A stretch of 64,000 nt of DNA from JAUVXJ01 sp964433755 (GTDB taxonomy: Bacteria; Chloroflexota; Anaerolineae; UBA7937; B3-Chlor), in contig CAYSSR010000002.1 of the NCBI GenBank assembly GCA_964433755.1, forward strand, positions 496,001 through 560,000. The letters are read 5' to 3'. A program made the position numbers and the translations under genes. Within the stretch, counting starts at the first letter, position 1; each line of letters begins with the position of its first letter. The notes under the pieces are model-generated. The model worked only from the letters and a program-made list of their open reading frames with translations. It was not told where the DNA came from and made no database searches. This document shows positions 52,389 to 60,292 of the stretch, piece after piece.

Positions 52389-53828
52389 CTAGAACGGGAA
52401 GGGTCTCTTCTCCTTCTGGATGGTGACCCACTTCACCTCGGTCAACGCATCGACTGAGTAGCGGCCGCCCTCGCGACCCTGGCCACTCCACTTGGAGCCC
52501 CCAAAGGGGACACTGGCCTCGGCGTCGACAGAGGCATCGTTCACGTGGACCATGCCGGCTTCCAGACCCTCAGCCAGGTAGATGGCTTTCTCCAGGTCTG
52601 GGGTGATCAGCCCTGCGGAGAGGCCATAGGTGGTATCGTTGGCCACCTCCAGCGCCTCCTTCTCGTCCCCGACGGCGAGAATGGGGGCGACGGGTCCGAA
52701 GATCTCTTCCCGCCACGCCCTCATGTCTCGGGCGACATCCCCGAGGACCGTGGCTGCAAAGACCCGTCCCTCGTAGGTGCCTCCGGCCAGGAGCTTGGCC
52801 CCTGCCTTCACGGCGTCCTTGACGTAGGTGTCCACCTTGCGCACTTGATCTTCGTTGATGAGCGGACCGATCACCGTCTCAGGAACGGTGGGGTCGCCGG
52901 CGGGCAACGAGGCGGCCTTCTTGGCGAGTTTCGCGGAGAACTCCTCCACTATCGGTTTCTCCACGATGACACGACCAACAGACATACAGATCTGTCCCTG
53001 ATGCATGAAGGCCCCAAATGAGGCGGCATTGACCGCATAGTCCACGTCTGCGTCCGCCAGGATGATGAGTGGGTTCTTCCCGCCCAGCTCGAGCGTGTAT
53101 TCCTTCAACCCCGCAGCAGCCCTCTGGGCAACGTGACGGCCCGTAGTGGTCTCACCCGTGATGGTCACATAGGAGCAGCGGTCGTCATCGATCAGCGCAT
53201 TCCCGAGTACGCTACCGGGTCCGGTGACCACGTTGAGCGCCCCCGGCAGCAGGCCAGCCCGCTCGAAGAGCTCCCCGATCTTGAGTCCGATCACCGGCGT
53301 CTCGCTCGACGGCTTGAAGACCACCGTGTTGCCCGTCGCCAAGCCATAGGCCACCTTGTACATAGAAAGAATGAGCGGGAAGTTCCAGGGCGAGATGGCC
53401 ACCACCGTGCCCTTTGGCCTTCGGATGGTCATGGATAGCTTCATGGGCTCTGTATGGAAAGTCTCACCCAGGATTCGTTTTGCGTCGGCACCCGCCGTCA
53501 TCAGCAAGTCCACTGTCTGTGAGATCTCGAACATACACTTGCCGAAGGTGCTTCCGCCCTCGCCGGTCAACACCTCGGCAAACTCCATTCGGCTCTCTTC
53601 CAGGATTGCCGCAGCTTTCAGAATGACGTTTGACCGATCAAGTGAGGGCGTAGCCGCCCACGGCTTCCGGGCTGCATAGGCGGCCGCCATGGCGCGGTCC
53701 GCATCCTTCTCGTCACCCTTCTGCACGCGGGCATAGACGTCGCCCGTGTACGGATTGAGATCATCGAAGGTCGCCCCCGATGCAGCATTCACCCATCCCC
53801 CGCCGATGAACATCTGATACGTCTTCAT
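52389..53828 (-). CDS. NAD(P)-dependent aldehyde dehydrogenase
   Basis: A 479-aa ALDH. AISPWNFPL near 147-155 carries the active-site Asn, LELGGKNPLI near 250-259 the general-base Glu, and GQICMSVGRV near 283-292 the nucleophilic Cys. VPFGGSKWSGQGREGG near 450 is the usual C-terminal block. AAAGGAG precedes the ATG. It lies 33 bp after the zinc alcohol dehydrogenase, so alcohol is probably oxidised in two steps to the acid. The 208 bp after its stop (52181..52388) hold small repeats but no gene. Confidence 0.94.
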   Translation of the reverse strand: MKTYQMFIGGGWVNAASGATFDDLNPYTGDVYARVQKGDEKDADRAMAAAYAARKPWAATPSLDRSNVILKAAAILEESRMEFAEVLTGEGGSTFGKCMFEISQTVDLLMTAGADAKRILGETFHTEPMKLSMTIRRPKGTVVAISPWNFPLILSMYKVAYGLATGNTVVFKPSSETPVIGLKIGELFERAGLLPGALNVVTGPGSVLGNALIDDDRCSYVTITGETTTGRHVAQRAAAGLKEYTLELGGKNPLIILADADVDYAVNAASFGAFMHQGQICMSVGRVIVEKPIVEEFSAKLAKKAASLPAGDPTVPETVIGPLINEDQVRKVDTYVKDAVKAGAKLLAGGTYEGRVFAATVLGDVARDMRAWREEIFGPVAPILAVGDEKEALEVANDTTYGLSAGLITPDLEKAIYLAEGLEAGMVHVNDASVDAEASVPFGGSKWSGQGREGGRYSVDALTEVKWVTIQKEKRPFPF

Positions 53829-53861
53829 GACATCTCCTTTCCGTAGTGGATCCGTCCGGCA

Positions 53862-54959
53862 CTACGGTCGCAGCACCGGTTTGATCACGCGCCCCTCTGC
53901 CATGTCTTTCACCGCTTGGTTGATGTCATCGAATGCATAGTGAGTGATCATCCGGTCGAAGGGGAACCGCCCCTGCTTGTACAACTCCACGAGCTTGGGA
54001 ATGAACAGGTCCGCAATGGCATCGCCTCCGAGGATTCCCTTGACCGTTCGACCATTCATTATCAGGTCCATGTCCAGACTGACTTCTGTGCCCGGTGGCA
54101 CGACCCCCAGGAGTCCGCAAACCCCCAAACGGGGCAGAACGTCTACCGCCTGCCGCAACACCTTGGGATTCCCTACGCACTCCAGGGTGAATTCCGCACC
54201 TCCGCCGGTCATGTCAAGGATGGTCTCGACCGGGTCCACCTCCCCGGCATTGACGGTGTGGGTGGCGCCCAATTCCTTGGCCATCTTCAGGCGGTCCGGA
54301 TTGACGTCCACCGCGATGATGCTAGTGCAGCCAACCACCTGGGCAGCCATCACCGCACTCATCCCCACGGTCCCTGTCCCGAAGACGGCGATAGAGGAAC
54401 CCGGCCTGGGGCGAAGCGCGTTCATCACCGCACCGGCACCAGTCATAATACCGCAGCCCATGGGCGCGAGTACCTCGAGAGGAACGTCATCCGGCACCTT
54501 GACCACGTTCCTTTCGTTAGCCAGGGCGAAATCGGCAAATGAGGACTGGCAGAAGAAGCAACCGTGGATGATCTCTTCGCCCTTCCGCAAGGTCGGACTA
54601 TCGTCAGGACGTGCTCCGTGGAAATTGTGCAGAAAGAAATTCAGGCAGTAGAGTTCCGAGCCCACCTTGCACGCGGTGCACGCCCCGCAGTAGTCCCAGG
54701 CCAACACGACGTGATCGCCTGGCTTCACCTTGGTCACCCGCGCGCCCACCTTCTCGACGACGCCAGCCCCCTCATGTCCGAAGACGCTCGGCGGCGCAGG
54801 AATGGGCAGATGCCCATGCACGGCGCCCAGGTCGGTACCGCAGATGCCAACACCGACTATCCGCACCACCACTTCATCGTCGCGGGGATCGCTCAGCTCC
54901 AGTTGTTCAAGGCTGAATGCTCCCCCAGTTTCGTGGATGACCGCGGCTTTGATTTCCAT
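53862..54959 (-). CDS. Zinc-dependent alcohol dehydrogenase (class III/aryl-alcohol type)
   Basis: A 365-aa medium-chain dehydrogenase. Catalytic zinc ligands lie in GICGTDLG near 36-43 and GHEGAG near 61-66. The structural zinc site is DYCGACTACKVGSELYC near 89-105. The NAD motif VFGTGTVGMSAV lies near 196-207. The ATG at 54959 has AGGAGG ahead and begins MEIKAAVIHE; the longer frame adds 75 unlike residues. Its length fits class III and aryl-alcohol dehydrogenases. It is the intact relative of the decayed fragment at 51893..52180. Confidence 0.93.
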   Translation of the reverse strand: MEIKAAVIHETGGAFSLEQLELSDPRDDEVVVRIVGVGICGTDLGAVHGHLPIPAPPSVFGHEGAGVVEKVGARVTKVKPGDHVVLAWDYCGACTACKVGSELYCLNFFLHNFHGARPDDSPTLRKGEEIIHGCFFCQSSFADFALANERNVVKVPDDVPLEVLAPMGCGIMTGAGAVMNALRPRPGSSIAVFGTGTVGMSAVMAAQVVGCTSIIAVDVNPDRLKMAKELGATHTVNAGEVDPVETILDMTGGGAEFTLECVGNPKVLRQAVDVLPRLGVCGLLGVVPPGTEVSLDMDLIMNGRTVKGILGGDAIADLFIPKLVELYKQGRFPFDRMITHYAFDDINQAVKDMAEGRVIKPVLRP

Positions 54960-55229
54960 GCTTCTCCTCCTGACCCTGGTGCGTTTGCCGTCAACTGATG
55001 GTGAATGGGCCCGTCCGTCACTCGCGCCACAGGAACCCGCCCTCGAGAATGAGGCCGGACGGCAATCTCCGTACGAGAATGCCCTGAGTGGCCCTGGCAA
55101 CGTGTCGGCTGGCCGACCGAGGCAAGCCGCTCCCAACCAGACCGCTACCGAGGCGATGGGAATGGCGGCGATGCTGATGCTCACTGAGAGAACACCAGCA
55201 TCAACCAGCCTGTAGACTACACCTAGGCT

Positions 55230-56567
55230 CTACTTGTATACGCCGTACTCCTTGACGGTCTCGACTATGGCGCTGAGATTCTCCCACTTGACCTCATCGA
55301 AGAAGGCTCCATTGGCCATGATGTAGCCGCCGCCCTTGCCGCAAACATCGATGAGCCTCTTGGTGTGATCTACCGCCTCCTGGGGCGAGCCCACGCTCAG
55401 CATATCCATGGGCATGTTGCCCCCTACGCAGGCGATGCCATCCAGCGCTTCCTTCGCTTTAGCCATGTCCGTCTGGTCGAACAGCCATGCCGTCTTGCCC
55501 TTGGGCAGGTCCCGAATGACCTCCAAGCGCGAGTTATAGCCCCCCTCGGCCCAGACAAACGGTACCACTCCCTCCTCGATCAAGCCCATGATGACGTTTC
55601 GAAGGGAAGGCCAATAGAAGGTCTTGAACTGCTCATCGGAGAGGAAACCGTCAGCCCCCTTGTGCAAAGGCATGAAGATGAGTGGGTTTCCGGCCTGTTT
55701 CGCCGCGTCTACTCCTATCTTGATGAACATTGGCGTTAGCGCTTCCATGGCCGCGAGCAGCTTGTCCGGCTGCCGGTACATGTCCAGCATGATCCCTTTG
55801 GTTCCCCTGAGGGTGTCGCCGATCACATCAAAGGGTGCCTTGGTGGCGAATGCCTGGTAGGCGGGGAATCCAGTCGCCGGCATCTGCTTGTCGAAGGCAG
55901 CGATGGTCCCATACCACTTCAGAGCCTCGGCCCCACCTTCCAGAATAGCCTCATAGGCGGCTCGGACGGGGGGTAGGCCATACGGAACAAAGGGGCCCGC
56001 AACTCCGTACAACTCCGTCAGGCCCGCCAGAGGAGGGAGCGTTCCGAGGGGCTCCAAGGCTCCGAACACGCGCGACGGCCACGTGTAGTAGAAGAAGTAC
56101 AGGGGGTTGTGGATGAAGAGATCGTATTCATCCGCCTTCATATACTCGCCTTCAATACACTGATAGGTGGTATCAGGCGAGACCCCATGTCCGGGCCACT
56201 TGTACAGTTTGAAGTCAAGAATCTCGAGGAACTTCCCGGAGCCGGGCACCACACATCCACCGTGCCCATCTGGCTGGAAATCCTCGTAGAACTTCGTCCA
56301 CGCCTCGAGGGTCTTGTCATAGTCGTACATGACGTCCTGAGGAGTCAACCCGGAATAGTAGGCAGGCGCAAAGCTAGGAATCAGCAGGACCGGCACCCTG
56401 TCTGGCACTTTCTTCAGTTGAATAGCATTCCTGATCCGGGTCGTCCTCTCCTTGTATAGCTTCTCGGCCTCGGGACTGGCGAACTCTACGCCCTCCGGGG
56501 AAATCCATCGATCAAACAGCGCATCCTGCTTCTCGTCCGACGACAACTCTCCCCATTCCTTGCCCAT
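55230..56567 (-). CDS. URO-D superfamily methyltransferase (candidate substrate:corrinoid methyltransferase)
   Basis: A 445-aa protein of the uroporphyrinogen decarboxylase superfamily. Next to a corrinoid protein and a methyltetrahydrofolate methyltransferase it is best read as the enzyme that moves a methyl group from the substrate to the corrinoid. The zinc motif His-x-Cys of MtaA-type enzymes is absent: the aligned segment is WAEGGYNSRLE, with Glu and Gly in those places, and Cys in GIACVGGN remains. Some O-demethylase methyltransferases use different zinc ligands, so a phenyl methyl ether substrate is possible. CAGGAGG precedes the ATG. Confidence 0.85.
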   Translation of the reverse strand: MGKEWGELSSDEKQDALFDRWISPEGVEFASPEAEKLYKERTTRIRNAIQLKKVPDRVPVLLIPSFAPAYYSGLTPQDVMYDYDKTLEAWTKFYEDFQPDGHGGCVVPGSGKFLEILDFKLYKWPGHGVSPDTTYQCIEGEYMKADEYDLFIHNPLYFFYYTWPSRVFGALEPLGTLPPLAGLTELYGVAGPFVPYGLPPVRAAYEAILEGGAEALKWYGTIAAFDKQMPATGFPAYQAFATKAPFDVIGDTLRGTKGIMLDMYRQPDKLLAAMEALTPMFIKIGVDAAKQAGNPLIFMPLHKGADGFLSDEQFKTFYWPSLRNVIMGLIEEGVVPFVWAEGGYNSRLEVIRDLPKGKTAWLFDQTDMAKAKEALDGIACVGGNMPMDMLSVGSPQEAVDHTKRLIDVCGKGGGYIMANGAFFDEVKWENLSAIVETVKEYGVYK

Positions 56568-56604
56568 TTTCGTTCCCTCCTGAACATCACTCTGCTGGAG
56601 ACCC

Positions 56605-57237
56605 CTACTTGGCGCCGATCCATTCTTTGGCTAGAGATACTCCGGCCATGGCATCTTGTCCATAGGCGTCCGCGCCAGCGTGGTCCCGAATGGCGTCGCT
56701 CATCTGCCCGCCGCCGATCATGATCTTGACCTTGTCCCGCAAACCGGCCGTCTTGATCGCGTCCACAGTGTCTCTCATCGAATCGAAGGCCAGGTTCAGG
56801 AATCCACTCAGGCCAACCACCTGCGGCTCAAACTCCTTGATGGCCTCCACGAACTTCTGCGGCGGGACGTCAATCCCCAGATCCATGACGTCGAACCCGT
56901 TGACGTCGAGCATGAAGACCACGATGTCCTTGCCGATGTCGTGGATGTCCCCCTCGACGGTGCCGATCACCACCTTGCCGTGACGCTCCACCTCAGTCGC
57001 CTCGGCCAACACCGGCTTGACGATCTCCGCGATCTGGTTCAGCATGACCCCCGACAGTATGAGCTCGGGCAAGAAGTAGGTACCCTTCTCGTAGCGCTGC
57101 CCGACGATGCCCATGGCCTCCCTGGCTGAGTCCAGGATCTCCATAGGGTCAGAACCGCTCTCCACCATCTCCTTGGCTATTGCGAGAGCCTCTTGTTCCC
57201 TCATCTCAGCAATAGCATCGACCAGCTTCTTGGACAT
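56605..57237 (-). CDS. Corrinoid (cobalamin-binding) methyltransfer protein
   Basis: A 210-aa two-domain protein. Residues 1-85 form the helical cap (YEKGTYFLPELILSGVMLNQ). The B12-binding Rossmann domain follows with the lower-ligand His in EGDIHDIGKD near 95-104, GLSGFLNLAFDSM near 142-154 and IMIGGGQMSDA near 171. It matches MtaC/MtbC/MttC-type proteins that shuttle methyl groups on cobalt. GAGAGGAGG precedes the ATG. It lies 37 bp before the URO-D-family gene and 138 bp after the methyltetrahydrofolate methyltransferase. Confidence 0.95.
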   Translation of the reverse strand: MSKKLVDAIAEMREQEALAIAKEMVESGSDPMEILDSAREAMGIVGQRYEKGTYFLPELILSGVMLNQIAEIVKPVLAEATEVERHGKVVIGTVEGDIHDIGKDIVVFMLDVNGFDVMDLGIDVPPQKFVEAIKEFEPQVVGLSGFLNLAFDSMRDTVDAIKTAGLRDKVKIMIGGGQMSDAIRDHAGADAYGQDAMAGVSLAKEWIGAK

Positions 57238-57375
57238 AGTGTCCTCCTCTCACGAATGTAGCTAGTGCCTCATGCCCCCGACCCGTAGAGCACGTCAGTC
57301 CATAGTGCCTCCTCCCAAAGATATGGCTCAAGGCTGTCACCTCCGACCGTTGGCACACGTTGGCCTGTCCAACGC

Positions 57376-58197
57376 TCACCCGGAGCTGCCTTTGGCCCCC
57401 GGTCCATTCAGCAACCCGGCTCGATAGGCACGCGTATAGTTGAGGCAGTACCGGTCACGCCCCAACACGACCTCCGCCGCCAGCAGCGTCTTGCGCAACT
57501 CGCGGTCCAGCGGGTCCAGGATCGCCGTGTCCAAGCCAGCCTCCAGGGCCAGCGTCAGGAACGCCTGATTGATGAGTGTACGTACCGGCAGCCCAAAGGA
57601 GATGTTGCTTAGCCCGCAGGAAATGTGCACGTCGGGAAACTCGGCGCGCACGGCCCGGATGGCGTCGAAGGCGATCCTTCCGCTTTCCGTGTTGGCCGCG
57701 ACGGCCATCACCAGCGGATCCACGTAGATCCGCTCATCCGGCACCCCCGTGTCACGGAGCGCATCCAGCACGAGCCGGACTACGGTCAGTCGGTCTTCCA
57801 CCGTGGAAGGGATCCCTCTCTCGTCCATGGCCAGCGCGATGACCTCGCACTCCGTGTCGCGCAGCAAAGGCAGGATACCGTCCAGGCGTGTTTGCTCGCC
57901 GCTGATGGAGTTTATGAGAGGCGTCTGCCGGACCTCTGTGATGGCGGCTGCCAGTGCCCGAGGGTTGGCGCTGTCCAGGCAGAGAGGTAATTCAACCGCC
58001 TCCTGGACCGTTTGCACCAACCAGACCAGGTCTTCTGGTTCCCTCTCCGGAGGCGTACCGGCGCCAACGTCCAGCCAGTCTGCCCCTGCCTCGACCTGTC
58101 GTTGCGCCAGTTCATGGATGAAGGATTTCTCCCGCGCAGAGATGGCCTTCTTGACCCGTGTCCAGGTGCCGTTGATCCTTTCACCAACGATCCGCAT
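57376..58197 (-). CDS. Methyltetrahydrofolate:corrinoid methyltransferase (MeTr, pterin-binding)
   Basis: A 273-aa pterin-binding TIM barrel of the dihydropteroate synthase/MeTr family. IVGERINGTW at the start, DWLDVGAGTPP near 40-50, LCLDSANP near 72, NSISGEQ near 96, VIALAMDERGIP near 119 and CGLSNISFGLP near 198 are the pterin-site segments. It would move the methyl from the corrinoid to tetrahydrofolate, linking demethylation to C1 metabolism. The ATG at 58197 has GGAGG 7 bases ahead and overlaps the stop of the small gene by one base. A short hairpin (57359-57373) follows the stop. Confidence 0.9.
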   Translation of the reverse strand: MRIVGERINGTWTRVKKAISAREKSFIHELAQRQVEAGADWLDVGAGTPPEREPEDLVWLVQTVQEAVELPLCLDSANPRALAAAITEVRQTPLINSISGEQTRLDGILPLLRDTECEVIALAMDERGIPSTVEDRLTVVRLVLDALRDTGVPDERIYVDPLVMAVAANTESGRIAFDAIRAVRAEFPDVHISCGLSNISFGLPVRTLINQAFLTLALEAGLDTAILDPLDRELRKTLLAAEVVLGRDRYCLNYTRAYRAGLLNGPGAKGSSG

Positions 58198-58481
58198 CAC
58201 GCACCCTCCGGAGTTGCTGAGCCTGCCAACTCCAACACTAGCACGCGCAGGAAGAACGATCTCGATGGGGCGGCAGCGTTGCCCGCCGTCTCGACGATAC
58301 TCTCACCACCCCGCCAGCCCCAGCTCTCGCCGAGAACCTCTACTACATCAGTGGGATCCGCAGCGTAGATGGAGGGCTGGGATAGGTCGTTGCCGATCAC
58401 GTGCCGCATGCCATCGGGGGCAATCCCCTGGATGGCACCAAATTGGATCGAGATCCCAGTGGGATGGATGATTTGTGGCAT
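58197..58481 (-). CDS. Small hypothetical protein leading the corrinoid operon
   Basis: A possible 94-aa protein, opening MPQIIHPTGISIQFGAIQGI and containing VIGNDLSQPSIYAADPTDVVE. It is read from an ATG 40 bases after the promoter, uses GC-rich third positions like its neighbours, and its TGA overlaps the MeTr ATG (TGATG). It lacks a clear Shine-Dalgarno site. I recognise no family. Promoter position, codon use and coupling support translation, but it could be a leader. Confidence 0.5.
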   Translation of the reverse strand: MPQIIHPTGISIQFGAIQGIAPDGMRHVIGNDLSQPSIYAADPTDVVEVLGESWGWRGGESIVETAGNAAAPSRSFFLRVLVLELAGSATPEGA

Positions 58482-58523
58482 ACATGGCACGTGGGTGTCG
58501 CAATAGTCGGTTACTTCGGCGAT

Positions 58524-58552
58524 AGTATACCGAACCTGCGTCAGCTTGTCAA
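58524..58552 (-). promoter_or_regulatory. Promoter of the corrinoid methyltransfer operon
   Basis: On the minus strand TTGACA (58547-58552) and TATACT (58524-58529) are 17 bp apart. It lies between the second IclR gene and the methyltransfer genes, so the latter are transcribed on their own rather than only by readthrough. The remaining gap to the IclR stop at 58786 shows nothing recognised. Confidence 0.8.
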
Positions 58553-58785
58553 GTCAGACGCGTCCCTCAGTCCCCTACGTGGCAACTCTGCACCGTTTGT
58601 TCGGAAGACGCAATAGTCTCTGGACAGGCCAAGGCGTACGTCACTACCGGTGCCGAGGGAGATTCGACCACGCGTCCGCGCCGGCCGGAGCGGGACAGTG
58701 CCAACACACCTGCACGCAAAGGTCCGAACCACAGATCCTGATACACAGTCTGCGCTACGGTCCCTTCTAGATATAAGTCTGGTGC

Positions 58786-59538
58786 TCAGCCAACGAGTGC
58801 GGTGAGCTTGACGGTGATCTCTCTAGAGACGGCTTTTAGCCTTTCGAGCGATCCCATCGCCTTGTCCCGGGTCAGGGTGTACGCTGGACCCAGGATGGAG
58901 AGCGCAGCCACTACCTTGGCATTCTGGTCCGCAACAGGCACGCCTATGGCGTTGACGCCGAGCCTGTACTCCTCGAAGCACGCGGCGAACCCCTGCTCGC
59001 GGATCCGACGCAACTCCTCACGTAGAGCTGTGGAATCGGTAACCGTATACTCAGTGAAACGAGGCAGGTCGCGGCGCAGCAAGGCGCTCAGCTCGCTCTC
59101 GTCGCTGTGGGCTAGCAGCACCTTGCCCGATGAGCTGGAATGGAGTGGGAGCCGATCGTACCAGTCCATCTGCTCCCTCGAGCTGGGCGATAGCACGTGC
59201 AGCACGGTGGCAACTTCATCGTCACGCCACTCCCCAAGATACACTGTCTCCCCCACCTGATCCGATAGGAAGTATAGAAATGGGAGAGCTGTCACCAACA
59301 GAGGGTCGCTGTAGATAGCGGTGTATCCCAGGTCTACAGCCTCGCGTCCCAGGCGATACTTGTGGGTTGAGAGGTCTTGTTCGATGAGGCCACCTTGGCG
59401 CAAGGACGCCAGGAGGCGGTGAACCGTACTCCTGGTGAGGCCCAGCCTCCGGGACAGCTCACTCACCCCGAGCAGAGGTTCCTCCACGGTGAACTGTCCG
59501 AGGATCGCTATTGCCTTATCGACTGTTCGTGAGGGCAC
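58786..59538 (-). CDS. IclR-family transcriptional regulator (second copy)
   Basis: A 250-aa regulator. The winged helix-turn-helix (about 1-65) has TVDKAIAILGQFT, then ELSRRLGLTRSTVHRLLASL. The ligand domain contains HSSSSGKVLLAHSDESE and GVNAIGVPVADQNAKVVAAL. GTG start with a weak ribosome site. It is about 230 bp upstream of the methyltransfer operon promoter and is the likely controller of that operon. Its spacing to other genes does not suggest a role elsewhere. It differs clearly from the first IclR. Confidence 0.92.
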   Translation of the reverse strand: MPSRTVDKAIAILGQFTVEEPLLGVSELSRRLGLTRSTVHRLLASLRQGGLIEQDLSTHKYRLGREAVDLGYTAIYSDPLLVTALPFLYFLSDQVGETVYLGEWRDDEVATVLHVLSPSSREQMDWYDRLPLHSSSSGKVLLAHSDESELSALLRRDLPRFTEYTVTDSTALREELRRIREQGFAACFEEYRLGVNAIGVPVADQNAKVVAALSILGPAYTLTRDKAMGSLERLKAVSREITVKLTALVG

Positions 59539-59899
59539 TTCTATTGTTCCGTCCTTCCTCTGTATTCCTACAGGGTTTCGAGATTGCCACCCCTGGGCGC
59601 GCGTATTGCTCCCACTTCATACGGGTCACGTCGGAGCGCCAGCCTCCCAGGTCGGACCGGGACTCCGTACCCCAGCACCGGGGGCGTGCAGAACTCCGCG
59701 TAGCCAAGCTTTGCGAGTCTTTGCTGGCCACTCCATCAACGGCCTGCAAACAGTGGTGTTTCTGCTTGTTCTCAACGATGAGCGACACTGCCGCTCCTCG
59801 CCAGAAGACGAAACCCTGCCTCGGTGTGTACCTATCATCAGGAAACGCCTCGGCCAGACCCCTTCTAACTTCTGGCCGACTGTAGCCCTGGCGTTCCAT

Positions 59900-59928
59900 A
59901 TTATGACTCACCTCCCAACAGATGTCAA
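59900..59928 (-). promoter_or_regulatory. Strong promoter about 360 bp ahead of the second IclR gene
   Basis: On the minus strand TTGACA (59923-59928) and CATAAT (59900-59905) are 17 bp apart. It could drive the IclR gene with a long leader, or a small RNA or unrecognised gene in between. Confidence 0.6.
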
Positions 59929-60213
59929 ACGCCAGAGGGCAAGCCAGGAGGCCTGGATCCATCAGTTGGGCGTCCATCCCGGCGAATGCAGACTCTGCAA
60001 GGCAGCAACGCCGGCATCGCCCGAGGAGAGCTGGGGCGGACCGCTGTTTCGCTGGGAGGAAACAAGGGGAACGGCCGCGGTACCGCTGTGGAGCTGAATG
60101 CGCCAATCGGCTGTCCTCCAGGGCTGTCGTCGTGAGGATGCAACAAAGCAGGATGGTGACGGAGAGGATCCGCCCTATCTGTGTGCACGGCAGGTGGCCA
60201 GCGCCCCACGTCG

Positions 60214-60242
60214 TTGCTCTCCGTGCGCGAGCGTGGTAGAAT
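60214..60242 (+). promoter_or_regulatory. Candidate promoter of the secreted-protein gene
   Basis: TTGCTC (60214-60219) and TAGAAT (60237-60242) are 17 bp apart, about 50 bp ahead of the ATG at 60293. Confidence 0.6.
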
Positions 60243-60292
60243 GGCTCGGATTCTCTCGGAGTTCTTTGCCACACGGAGGAATAGAAACAGCG

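Larger units (their letters stand above)
59539..60292. other. Divergent intergenic region with two promoters, no certain gene
   Basis: The 754 bp between the divergent IclR and secreted-protein genes carry a minus-strand promoter (59900..59928) and a plus-strand promoter (60214..60242). Open frames on both strands lack family resemblance. A minus-strand reading just after the first promoter (ERQGYSRPEVRRGLAEAFPD) looks protein-like for some 45 codons but begins inside the expected start site and is not supported further. Confidence 0.45.

Noticed and set aside
59516..60274. A 252-codon minus-strand frame upstream of the second IclR gene
   Set aside because: Composition is not protein-like over most of its length, there is no ribosome site, and it crosses the promoter region of the divergent gene.
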